From NCBI GenBank assembly GCA_902772715.1, contig CACYBT010000301.1, forward strand, positions 1-7,262: a DNA stretch of 7,262 nucleotides, in the 5' to 3' direction. Source of the stretch: an uncultured Succinivibrio sp. Lineage in GTDB: Bacteria > Pseudomonadota > Gammaproteobacteria > Enterobacterales > Succinivibrionaceae. Made by a program: the position numbers and the translations under genes. Each line of letters starts with the position of its first letter. Position 1 is the first letter of the stretch. Below the pieces are notes generated by a model. That model ran no database searches and was not told where the DNA came from. It saw only the letters and a list, made by a program, of their open reading frames with translations. Shown piece by piece: positions 1 through 6,308 of this stretch.

Positions 1-205
1 GTCTAATTATTGTACTTTGAGTTATTTAGCACCCTTATCCACCTGTGCATGCCTGTAGATGATTTCTGTTCTTAGGACCTAAGATTTGCTATCCACTGCT
101 TTTAGCTGCCACGTCACCGTGACCACCTTGTGGATTGCTAAGTCTTCCCATTAGCAGGCGACTTCGGGACTTGCACCCTATAGATAATGCTCATGCTGAG
201 CACAC
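1..205 (-). mobile_element. Group IIC intron, 5' end (domain I only), truncated by contig edge
   Basis: Read on the minus strand, this stretch begins at 205 with GTGTG, matching the GUGYG 5' consensus of group II introns. A perfect 6-bp hairpin follows (188-202, TGCTCA/TGAGCA around a 3-nt loop). From memory it aligns along its length with the start of the Oceanobacillus iheyensis group IIC intron. Shared blocks include TCTATAGGGTG (174-184), AGTCCCGAA (163-171) and CAAAGT (14-19). Only part of domain I is present. The reverse transcriptase/maturase region, catalytic domain V and the 3' splice site would lie beyond base 1. The element sits three bases after the T-run of the fumarase terminator and in the same orientation, as class C introns prefer. 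A multicopy intron would also explain why the contig stops here. Whether the full element encodes a protein or still splices cannot be seen. Confidence 0.9.
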
Positions 206-208
206 CCT

Positions 209-234
209 AAAAAAACACCCCGCAGGGTGTTTTT
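209..234 (-). terminator. Rho-independent terminator of the fumarase gene
   Basis: A perfect 10-bp inverted repeat (211-220 with 225-234) encloses a 4-nt loop. On the minus strand its GC part, ACACCC/GGGTGT, is followed by seven T (215-209). It lies about 21 bp past the fumarase stop codon. The flanking A and T runs are symmetric enough for it to work on either strand. It is also the 5' exon context of the adjoining group IIC intron. Confidence 0.9.
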
Positions 235-255
235 AATAAGACTCAAAAAAGAATT

Positions 256-1785
256 TTAGATGTATTTAAAGTTAATCTCTGCAATCTTCTTTGACCATTC
301 CTGAGGACCTATATGGTGAATAGAGTTACCCTCTGAGTCCACTGCCACAGTAACAGGCATGTCGACCACCTTATACTCACGAATGGCCTCCATTCCCAGA
401 TCTTCAAAAGCCAATACCTTCTGAGCCTTAATAGCCTTGGACACAAGATAGGCAGCACCGCCAGTAGCCATGAGATAGGCAGCCTTATGCTTCTTAATAG
501 AGGCTATAGCCTCTGGACCACGCTCGGACTTGCCAATCATGCCATATAATCCCGTTTCAGAGAGCATGGTCTCCACAAACTTGTCCATGCGAGTAGAGGT
601 TGTAGGACCGGCAGGACCCACTACTTCATCCCCCACAGCAGGAACAGGACCTACATAGTAGATAAACTTCTTGTGGAAATCAACGCCATCAGGCAGAGGC
701 TTGCCTTCTTTAATCAGATCACAGACACGTTTATGGGCAGCATCACGTCCGGTTAAAATAGTTCCGCTTAAGAGCAGAGTATCACCCATCTTCCAGGAGG
801 CAATCTCCTCTTTGGTAATAGTATCAAGATTTACTCTCTTCACATTGGCACTTGAACCGCCGATTTCAATATCTGGGTAATCATCAAGTGAAGGTGGAGT
901 AAACACGGCAGGACCTGTACCATCTAAAGTAAAGTCAATGTGACGTGTAGCGGCACAGTTAGGAATAATGGTGGTAGCCTTGGATACGGCATGGCATGGA
1001 TAAGTCTTGACTTTGACATCCAGTACCGTAGTAATACCGCCTAATCCCTGAGCACCAATACCAAGTTTGTTGATTTTATCATAAAGCTCCAAACGCAGTT
1101 CCTCTTCTGCGTTCTTTGGTCCACGGGCAATAAGTTCCTGGATATCGATAGGGTCATTTAAAGCCTCCTTAGCCAGAATTGCTGATTTTTCAGGAGTACC
1201 GCCTACACCGATACCGATAATGCCAGGAGGACACCAGCCGGCTCCCATATGTGGCAGTTCAGAGAGGACATAGTCCACCACACTGTCAGATGGATTTAAC
1301 ATCTCCATATGGGTCTTGTTCTCAGAGCCGCCGCCTTTTGAAGCAATTGCCACTTCCACCTTGTCACCATGTACCATTTCGATATGGACTACAGTTGGAG
1401 TATTGTCTTTGGTATTGATACGCTTGCCTAAAGGATCGGTTAAAATTGATTTACGCAATGGATTGGTTTCAAAGCAGTAGGCCCGACGGGTACCCTCATC
1501 CACCATTTCCTGAACAGTCATGTCACCTTCAAACTTTACATTCATACCGATTTTGACAAAGCAGGTAACAGCACCGGTATCCTGACACAATGGACGTTTA
1601 CCGATAGCACACATTTTGGAATTAACAAGGATTTGGGCAATGGCATTTTTAGCAGACGGATTCTGCTCAATGTCATAAGCATGTTTCATGGCTTTTAAAA
1701 AGTCACGTGGATGGTAATAGGAGATATACTGAATAGCCTCACAGACTGAATCAATAAAATCCTTATTTTTGATAAGTGTCGTCAT
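256..1785 (-). CDS. fumA: Class I (iron-sulfur) fumarate hydratase
   Basis: This cytoplasmic enzyme interconverts fumarate and L-malate in the TCA cycle or, in fermenters, in the reductive branch toward succinate. The 509-residue chain carries both family domains in one polypeptide. The N-terminal catalytic domain covers roughly residues 10-290, and the C-terminal swivel domain roughly 300-505. The three expected [4Fe-4S] ligands are visible: Cys67 (LCQDTGA), Cys185 (GWCPPG) and Cys277 (PNCAATRH). They are spaced as Cys105/224/318 are in E. coli FumA. The SKGGGSENK motif (149-157) is intact. The chain is shorter than E. coli FumA (548) and close to single-chain homologues of about 505-510 residues. 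The ATG at 1785 is preceded by AAGGA nine bases upstream. The gene is monocistronic, ending at the terminator at 209-234. A tartrate dehydratase is less likely, because those are usually two separate subunits. Confidence 0.95.
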   Translation of the reverse strand: MTTLIKNKDFIDSVCEAIQYISYYHPRDFLKAMKHAYDIEQNPSAKNAIAQILVNSKMCAIGKRPLCQDTGAVTCFVKIGMNVKFEGDMTVQEMVDEGTRRAYCFETNPLRKSILTDPLGKRINTKDNTPTVVHIEMVHGDKVEVAIASKGGGSENKTHMEMLNPSDSVVDYVLSELPHMGAGWCPPGIIGIGVGGTPEKSAILAKEALNDPIDIQELIARGPKNAEEELRLELYDKINKLGIGAQGLGGITTVLDVKVKTYPCHAVSKATTIIPNCAATRHIDFTLDGTGPAVFTPPSLDDYPDIEIGGSSANVKRVNLDTITKEEIASWKMGDTLLLSGTILTGRDAAHKRVCDLIKEGKPLPDGVDFHKKFIYYVGPVPAVGDEVVGPAGPTTSTRMDKFVETMLSETGLYGMIGKSERGPEAIASIKKHKAAYLMATGGAAYLVSKAIKAQKVLAFEDLGMEAIREYKVVDMPVTVAVDSEGNSIHHIGPQEWSKKIAEINFKYI

Positions 1786-1816
1786 GAGTGGTAATCCTTA
1801 CACAAAGGTAACAAAC

Positions 1817-1832
1817 ATTTTAATATTAAAAT
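1817..1832. repeat. 16-bp perfect AT palindrome in the fumarase leader
   Basis: ATTTTAATATTAAAAT reads identically on both strands. It lies about 32 bp upstream of the fumarase start codon and downstream of the candidate -10 box, so it could be an operator or a leader hairpin. No known regulator consensus is recognised in it. Confidence 0.5.
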
Positions 1833-1860
1833 AGCAAATGAACTATGCTTTGCTTTTAAT

Positions 1861-1890
1861 ATAATAGGCGTTTTTTCAGTTTTTTTGTAA
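1861..1890 (-). promoter_or_regulatory. Candidate fumarase promoter
   Basis: On the minus strand, TTACAA (1890-1885) and TATTAT (1866-1861) are separated by 18 bp. This would start transcription near 1854 and leave a leader of about 70 nt. The -10 box matches five of six consensus bases but the -35 box is poor. The region is so AT-rich that chance matches are easy. Confidence 0.35.
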
Positions 1891-2056
1891 TAAAAATTAG
1901 GATGTTGTGGGCACTGTTCAAATTTTATTGAAATAATATACCGCCATTTAGCCAAGTTCGTTATAATATAAACGGGTATATGAATTAGTTTTTAGAAGAA
2001 ATTTAGATAAATTCTGGCATGTTTTTTTCATAACATAAGGGATGAACTGCTTTCAT

Positions 2057-2088
2057 TTGTGGAAATGTCGTGTTTTCGACACTATAAT
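2057..2088 (+). promoter_or_regulatory. Candidate promoter with overlapping inverted repeat
   Basis: TATAAT at 2083-2088 is an exact -10 box about 70 bp upstream of the gene that starts at 2157. The nearest -35-like hexamer, TTGTGG (2057-2062), is 20 bp away, which is longer than ideal. A short inverted repeat, TGTCG (2066-2070) with CGACA (2077-2081), lies in the spacer just before the -10 box and could be an operator. The function is inferred. Confidence 0.4.
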
Positions 2089-2156
2089 GAAAAACAGGAC
2101 GGTTTTACCTTTTTTAAAAGCATTTACCATAATTTATACAAGATTAGAAAAAGATA

Positions 2157-2933
2157 ATGTTTATAACCATAGCAGTAATATTTGTCCTACTTGCTACCTT
2201 CTTACTCATAATCATAAATATGTACAGTGATTATGTCTCAAGGAGAGAGCAGGATGTACGTCTTATTTCCAGTAAGGCTAATAATATTATTGCCGAATGT
2301 GAAGAGCTGCTCTTAAACCAGTCTCAGGTGTCGTATTCTAAGACGCTTGTACTGGTGCTTCATTATCGCATTATTAGAGCGCTGCGCAAAAAAGCCATTG
2401 ATCCTAAACACAAGGATGAGGTCAGAGAACGCATTGCCAATGAAGAGCGCCTTATCAACGAAATTAAAACCAGTTACAAGGAAACCAATATCTTCAAAGC
2501 ACCAGAAAATGATGCCATGGCGATCACACAGCTACGTACCATTAGACATCTGCGTGGTATTCTAAAATCCGAAATGCGTTCAGGCATACCTTTGAATCCA
2601 TCCCTCATCAATAAAGAAGACCGTCGTCTGTATATACTGGTATTAAAGGTAAATCTCTCCAATCTTATTCAGAAAGTCTTTGAAATGAAGCGTCTAAAAC
2701 AGATGGGCACCTGTCGCACTCTTATTGAAAAGGGGCTACAGGTCATTAAAGCCGCCGGTATCAAAGACAACTGGATCCAGGAAAAAGAGGATTTATTAAA
2801 AAACCTTTTAAATGGGATCCTTGCCGAAAAATCAGCCTCACAGGCCAGTGCCAAGGCCAAAGCTGACGAACAACAAAATGGTGCCGACAAAAATGATCTC
2901 GATGAAATTTTCGGTGACAAGAAGAAATGGTAA
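2157..2933 (+). CDS. Membrane-anchored coiled protein of unknown function
   Basis: I do not recognise this family. The 258-residue chain opens with one hydrophobic helix at about residues 2-21. It has no lysine or arginine before the helix and several charged residues directly after it (YVSRREQD), which fits a bitopic inner-membrane protein with a cytoplasmic bulk, though topology is uncertain. Residues about 35-220 are rich in charged and leucine residues and probably helical or coiled-coil. Residues about 222-250 form an Ala/Lys/Gln-rich linker. The chain ends in an acidic then basic peptide, DLDEIFGDKKKW, which looks like a conserved tail motif. The start has only a weak ribosome-binding site, but the helix begins right at this Met. 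The gene stands alone, converges on aroC with a 33-bp gap, and shows no enzyme motif. Confidence 0.8.
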   Translation: MFITIAVIFVLLATFLLIIINMYSDYVSRREQDVRLISSKANNIIAECEELLLNQSQVSYSKTLVLVLHYRIIRALRKKAIDPKHKDEVRERIANEERLINEIKTSYKETNIFKAPENDAMAITQLRTIRHLRGILKSEMRSGIPLNPSLINKEDRRLYILVLKVNLSNLIQKVFEMKRLKQMGTCRTLIEKGLQVIKAAGIKDNWIQEKEDLLKNLLNGILAEKSASQASAKAKADEQQNGADKNDLDEIFGDKKKW

Positions 2934-2966
2934 CAACAGCGCCTACTGTTCTCCTGCGCTTGATTT

Positions 2967-4067
2967 TTAGACTTCACTAGGAAGTTTAAAAGGTACCTCG
3001 GGCACATTAAAGCACTGCCCTTTATATTTTAAGGCTGCATCCACCAAAGTCAAAGCCAGCATAGCTTCCGCAATCGGTACTGCACGAATACCTACACATG
3101 GATCATGACGCCCGCGCGTAACAATATCTGTCTCCTGACCTTCAGTTGTTATCGTGCGGCCTGGTACCAGAATACTCGAGGTAGGTTTTAAAGCAAGACG
3201 TACCTTTAAGCACTGACCTGTGGAGATACCGCCTAAAACACCTCCCATATGATTGGAAGCAAAGCCTTGAGGAGTAATTTCATCACGAGAGGCCGACCCT
3301 TTCATGCGCGCCAAGGCAAAGCCATCCCCTATCTCCACTCCTTTGACCGCATTAATACCCATCATTGCCGCAGCAATTTTAGCATCAAGCCGTGCAAAAA
3401 CAGGATCTCCTAATCCGGGTATGACATTATGAGCACGAACCTCAACCACAGCACCTACGGAATCTCCTTCTGACGCCAGTTCACGAAAAAATGACTTAAG
3501 AGCATCAATTTTACCTAAATCGGCAAAGTTAAATTCATTACTCTTTGCATTCTCACTGTTGTATGCGTCAGCCACAATTCCACCGATAGCCATAACACAG
3601 CCATCAATGGTGGTGTGAAAACATTCCTTTAAAATGATTTTAGCAACAGCTCCCGCGGCCACACGCATACAGGTTTCACGAGCCGAAGCACGTCCACCAC
3701 CACGATAATCGCGAATACCGTATTTTAAAGCATAGGTATAATCAGCGTGCCCTGGCCGAAAAGAATTCATTATCGCCGAGTAATCCTGAGAACGCTGTGC
3801 CGTATTTTCAATTATCATACCCAGTGAAGTGCCAGTCGTTTTCCCTTCAAAAACCCCTGAGATAATTCTTACTCTATCAGGCTCGTTACGTGGCGTGCCA
3901 TATCTTGTAGAGCCTGGACGTCTTCTGTCTAGCTCACTTTGAATGTAATCAGTATTTATGGGAATAAGCGGAGGAACGCCATCAATGATGGCTGCTAAGG
4001 CCTCACCGTGACTCTCACCGCATGTAGTAACTTTAAAAAAATCTCCAAAAGTGTTGCCATCAGTCAT
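2967..4067 (-). CDS. aroC: Chorismate synthase
   Basis: AroC performs the last shikimate-pathway step, converting 5-enolpyruvylshikimate-3-phosphate to chorismate with reduced FMN. Chorismate feeds aromatic amino acid, folate and quinone synthesis. The 366-residue chain has the family length (E. coli 361) and its signatures in order. These are TTCGESHG (14-21), DRRRPG (47-52), RPGHADYTY with catalytic-type His107 (104-112), DYRGGGRASARET (120-132) and, near the C-terminus, GRHDPCVGIRAVPIAEAM. Every expected block is intact. The ATG overlaps the end of prmB by 8 nt (ATGACTGA), so translation is probably coupled to prmB, as in the prmB-aroC pair of other gammaproteobacteria. No convincing terminator separates its 3' end from the convergent gene. 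Confidence 0.98.
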   Translation of the reverse strand: MTDGNTFGDFFKVTTCGESHGEALAAIIDGVPPLIPINTDYIQSELDRRRPGSTRYGTPRNEPDRVRIISGVFEGKTTGTSLGMIIENTAQRSQDYSAIMNSFRPGHADYTYALKYGIRDYRGGGRASARETCMRVAAGAVAKIILKECFHTTIDGCVMAIGGIVADAYNSENAKSNEFNFADLGKIDALKSFFRELASEGDSVGAVVEVRAHNVIPGLGDPVFARLDAKIAAAMMGINAVKGVEIGDGFALARMKGSASRDEITPQGFASNHMGGVLGGISTGQCLKVRLALKPTSSILVPGRTITTEGQETDIVTRGRHDPCVGIRAVPIAEAMLALTLVDAALKYKGQCFNVPEVPFKLPSEV

Positions 4068-5076
4068 TTTTTGTCTCGCTTAAGGCTTTTAAAAAGACTT
4101 CATGATAGGCTAAAAGCTGCTCCTTACTTAGAATAAACACACCACAGCCGCCACGTTTTAGATCTACAAAATGAAATGGAACCGTATCAAAGAGATCAAC
4201 AAGATGTTCCTCTGAATTGCCAACCTCCATCACCAAAAGCCCATCATCTTCGAGGTACTGAGGAGCATCACAAAGAATACGTTTGGCACAATCAAGTCCA
4301 TCCTCACCGGAACCTAATGCAAGTTCAGGTTCACAGCGGTATTCTTCCGGCATCGTGGCTAAATCATAGGCATCTACATAAGGGGGATTAGCAACAATAA
4401 GGTCGTATTTATCACCAGTTTGCAGATCCTGAAAGAGGTCTGATTTTATAGGAAAAACACAGTTCTCAAGATTATAACCTTCAATATTGATACGACACAC
4501 CTCAAGGGCATCCTCAGAAACATCTACAGCATCAACCTCTACTTTTTCATCAAAATGGAGTGCCATGGCTATAGCAATACAGCCAGATCCCGTACACATA
4601 TCCAAGATACGCTTAGGCTGCGAATCAACATAGGGAAGAAAACCATTTTCAATAAGTTCACCAATTGGTGAGCGAGGAATAATTACCCTGTCATCAACAT
4701 AAAATTCCCTGCCGCAGAAAAAAGCGCGGTGTGTTAGATAAGGAGTAGGAATACGATTGATGATGCGCTGATAGACGATCTTAAAAATAATATCCCTTTC
4801 TGATGAGGTCAGTCTTGAATTTAACGTGGAATCATCACATGGAGGTTTCAAATGCATAACCGCCTGCACAATTTCCAAAGCCTCATCCCAATAGTTGTCA
4901 GTGCCGTGGCCAACATAGATATCATAGGAGGAGAAACAGGATACTAGGTAACGCACCACATCCTGTACGGTAAACAGCTCTTCAGTAAGAGACTTCTGCA
5001 TGGCATCAACAGATGGAAGCTCATCGAGCATGGAGTGAATAACAGCAAGCTCAGAGTTATTTTTTAGATGAGTCAT
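4060..5076 (-). CDS. prmB: Ribosomal protein uL3 glutamine N5-methyltransferase
   Basis: PrmB uses S-adenosylmethionine to methylate a glutamine of ribosomal protein uL3 during large-subunit assembly. The 338-residue chain has a helical N-terminal substrate domain (about 1-125) and a Rossmann methyltransferase domain. SAM motif I is DMCTGSG (159-165), and the glutamine-methyltransferase signature NPPY is at 230-233. The segment after it (YVDAYDL...EYRCEPELALGSGEDGLD) matches PrmB rather than PrmC. The frame is open upstream to a TTG at 5127, but that codon lies inside the promoter spacer. The ATG at 5076 has AAGG six bases upstream and gives a family-like length (E. coli 310). It is the first gene of an operon with aroC, overlapping it by 8 nt. 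Confidence 0.95.
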   Translation of the reverse strand: MTHLKNNSELAVIHSMLDELPSVDAMQKSLTEELFTVQDVVRYLVSCFSSYDIYVGHGTDNYWDEALEIVQAVMHLKPPCDDSTLNSRLTSSERDIIFKIVYQRIINRIPTPYLTHRAFFCGREFYVDDRVIIPRSPIGELIENGFLPYVDSQPKRILDMCTGSGCIAIAMALHFDEKVEVDAVDVSEDALEVCRINIEGYNLENCVFPIKSDLFQDLQTGDKYDLIVANPPYVDAYDLATMPEEYRCEPELALGSGEDGLDCAKRILCDAPQYLEDDGLLVMEVGNSEEHLVDLFDTVPFHFVDLKRGGCGVFILSKEQLLAYHEVFLKALSETKND

Positions 5077-5109
5077 AATGGACCTTAAAAGTGAAAACGA
5101 ACTGCTGTG

Positions 5110-5138
5110 ATTATAGCAACACCACAATAAGTGTGCAA
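5110..5138 (-). promoter_or_regulatory. Extended -10 promoter of prmB-aroC
   Basis: On the minus strand, TTGCAC (5138-5133) is followed after exactly 17 bp by a perfect TATAAT (5115-5110). TGC directly precedes it, making an extended -10 element. Transcription would start near 5103, about 27 nt before the prmB ATG at 5076. This placement rules out the upstream TTG at 5127 as the start codon. Confidence 0.75.
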
Positions 5139-5194
5139 TTAGAAGAAGGGGCAGAAAAATCTATGACATATTAGAATTATCTTGGCTAATATGT

Positions 5195-5223
5195 AAAAAA
5201 GAGTGGCAAGCCACTCTTTTTTT
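5195..5223 (-). terminator. Rho-independent terminator after ytfK
   Basis: GAGTGGC (5201-5207) pairs perfectly with GCCACTC (5210-5216). The stem extends into A6 (5195-5200) and T7 (5217-5223). It lies 20 bp past the ytfK stop. The symmetric A and T runs mean it could stop transcription in both directions, and it insulates ytfK from the prmB promoter. Confidence 0.92.
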
Positions 5224-5242
5224 CAATATAAACTGAATTATC

Positions 5243-5464
5243 CTAAGTATATTGTTTCACATCAATGCGATATGACAATTGTCCAACGCACTCGTTTATT
5301 TCCTTTATTATCTTGAAGGCATTTTTATTAACTGTAACTGAACTAACCACTTTGCCACAGTCAAATACAAAAACCCCCTCTCCTTCAAGTACAAACTTAC
5401 CTTTAAAAAATGCCACAACATATTTTGCTATTTGTTTTGGCATATATTTTTTGAATACTCTCAT
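5243..5464 (-). CDS. ytfK: YtfK-like stringent-response regulator (DUF1107)
   Basis: This 73-residue protein closely resembles E. coli YtfK (68 residues) as I recall it. Both begin M-[KR]-[IV]-F-[QK]-[RK]-Y-x-P-x-Q-[IV]-A-K-Y-V, then have F-[RK]-G-[RK], and share a central F-x-F-D-x-G-K-[IV] block (here FVFDCGKV, residues 32-39). In E. coli, YtfK binds SpoT and tilts it toward (p)ppGpp synthesis under phosphate or fatty-acid starvation. The same role here is inference from similarity. The ATG at 5464 is chosen over one seven codons upstream (5485). AGAGGG lies seven bases before it, and the alignment with YtfK begins at this Met. The gene is monocistronic, with its own terminator, and DUF1107 is a gammaproteobacterial marker. 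Confidence 0.85.
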   Translation of the reverse strand: MRVFKKYMPKQIAKYVVAFFKGKFVLEGEGVFVFDCGKVVSSVTVNKNAFKIIKEINECVGQLSYRIDVKQYT

Positions 5465-5781
5465 ATAATGCCCTCTAGATAACATTTTTTTTATAATAAT
5501 ATTACTGTAGCATTTTTAGCTTAGTATAAAATTAGGGTAAATAAAGAAAAAAAAAGATTTTTTGATTTTTAAAACCTTTTTTTTACTGTTTTGTGATAAA
5601 GCAGCAAATATATTTAGATTTTTTGTTAAAAAATCAAATGGAGGCAAATTTTTAGGATTTTATTGACAATATTTATGTGATAAGACTCAAAAAACAAACA
5701 AAAACAAATATAAAAATTAGATGTTACATCAACTGCAAAACATAATTTGCTAAGAAGAAACACAAAATACTGTAGTTGTAC
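5465..5781. other. 317-bp very AT-rich intergenic region with A-tracts
   Basis: This gap between ytfK and sixA is dominated by runs of A and T (for example 5545-5555 and 5577-5584). It contains an inverted repeat, GATTTTTT (5617-5624) with AAAAAATC (5628-5635), around a 3-nt loop. It must carry the ytfK promoter and the 3' end of the sixA transcript. No open frame, RNA gene or clear terminator for sixA is seen. DNA of this kind is often curved and is a typical H-NS target, which is inference here. Confidence 0.55.
5523..5528 (-). promoter_or_regulatory. Candidate -10 box of ytfK
   Basis: TATACT on the minus strand matches five of six consensus bases and would give a leader of about 50 nt. 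No good -35 box stands at 16-18 bp. A second hexamer, TATTAT (5498-5493), is an equally possible alternative, so the assignment is weak. Confidence 0.25.
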
Positions 5782-6249
5782 CTATTTAAAGACGTAATCA
5801 TCAGCATATGGAGAAATAAAGCGCTCATAATAACCAACTTCACCATTGTAGTCCATAATGAGCGCACACGCCGTACCAAACTGAGGCGGTCTTATAATAT
5901 TACGGTTTAAATCATAACTTAAGATCTCCACCAAAGGCAGATGCGAGACGAGCATTACTGTCTTTTCCATTTCAATCGTAGCATCAATAAAAGAAATAAT
6001 CTGTCTTGCATTACCAGATGGAGTAAGCTCTCCTAAATACTCAATCTTACTATGAAATCCCAGAGCATCACAGATAAGAGAAGAGGTTTCAAGAGCACGG
6101 GTTTTAGGCGAAGAATAACAGTAGTCTATATTTATAACTCTCTTTAATTTCTCGCCAACAATTGCGGCCTCTTTTCTGCCGGTAACAGAAAGGATCCTGT
6201 CCTCATTACTGTATACAGCATCACCATGTCTTACAATCACAATCTTCAT
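5782..6249 (-). CDS. sixA: SixA-type phosphohistidine phosphatase
   Basis: SixA belongs to the histidine phosphatase superfamily and removes phosphate from protein histidines. In E. coli it acts on phosphotransfer proteins such as ArcB and the nitrogen PTS. The 155-residue chain fits the small SixA type (E. coli 161). The RHG catalytic motif is at 7-9 (VRHGDA, phospho-acceptor His8), a supporting SSPKTRALET block is at 46-55, and the second catalytic His103 lies in SHLPLV (102-107). ELTPSG (74-79) matches the SixA ELTPCG segment. The ATG at 6249 lies right before the RHG strand, as in the family. Its ribosome-binding site is weak (AAGG about 13 bases upstream). The substrate here is unknown. 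Confidence 0.9.
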   Translation of the reverse strand: MKIVIVRHGDAVYSNEDRILSVTGRKEAAIVGEKLKRVINIDYCYSSPKTRALETSSLICDALGFHSKIEYLGELTPSGNARQIISFIDATIEMEKTVMLVSHLPLVEILSYDLNRNIIRPPQFGTACALIMDYNGEVGYYERFISPYADDYVFK

Positions 6250-6277
6250 ATATATACCATTTAACCTTACTTTTCTT

Positions 6278-6287
6278 TATAATAGCA
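6278..6287. promoter_or_regulatory. Overlapping divergent -10 boxes for sixA and the H-NS gene
   Basis: On the plus strand, TATAAT (6278-6283) would start the H-NS transcript near 6290. On the minus strand, TGCTATTAT (6287-6279), an extended -10 element, would start sixA near 6272. The two boxes share five base pairs, so polymerase could occupy only one at a time. Neither has a good -35 box. Confidence 0.5.
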
Positions 6288-6308
6288 TAAGAATAGGCAG
6301 GTGTATGT

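Larger units (their letters stand above)
1786..2156. other. 371-bp divergent intergenic region
   Basis: This gap separates the fumarase gene (-) from the membrane-anchored protein gene (+) and must hold promoters for both. It is AT-rich, with T-runs near 1871-1886 and 2020-2030. Two exact TATAAT hexamers lie on the plus strand, at 1962-1967 and 2083-2088. The first has no acceptable -35 partner. No convincing RNA gene or small protein gene is seen. Confidence 0.6.

Noticed and set aside
671..880. Open frame of 69 codons on the plus strand
   Set aside because: It is antisense to the clearly conserved fumarase gene and has no ribosome-binding site or recognisable product.
2042..2230. Open frame of 62 codons on the plus strand
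   Set aside because: The AAGGG directly abuts its ATG, leaving no spacing for ribosome binding. The frame runs out of phase into the membrane-protein gene, and the product resembles nothing.
2938..2960. Hairpin AGCGC/GCGCT followed by a few T in the gap between the convergent genes
   Set aside because: The stem is only five pairs with a 13-nt loop and a broken T-run, too weak to call a terminator.
2474..3007. Two minus-strand frames opposite the unknown gene, the second running into aroC
   Set aside because: They are antisense shadows. Their compositions follow from the plus-strand codons of a more plausible gene with a membrane helix and an aligned start.
4176..4391. Open frame of 71 codons on the plus strand
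   Set aside because: It is antisense to the conserved methyltransferase domain of prmB.
5265..5468. Open frame of 67 codons on the plus strand
   Set aside because: It is antisense to ytfK, which has a strong ribosome-binding site, a terminator and family similarity.
5624..5638. FNR-like half-sites TTGTT and ATCAA
   Set aside because: The spacer is five bases instead of four and one half-site deviates. In this A/T-run background the match is not meaningful.
5663..5668. Exact TTGACA on the plus strand in the AT-rich gap
   Set aside because: There is no -10 box at 16-18 bp and no plus-strand gene downstream before sixA, which is on the other strand.
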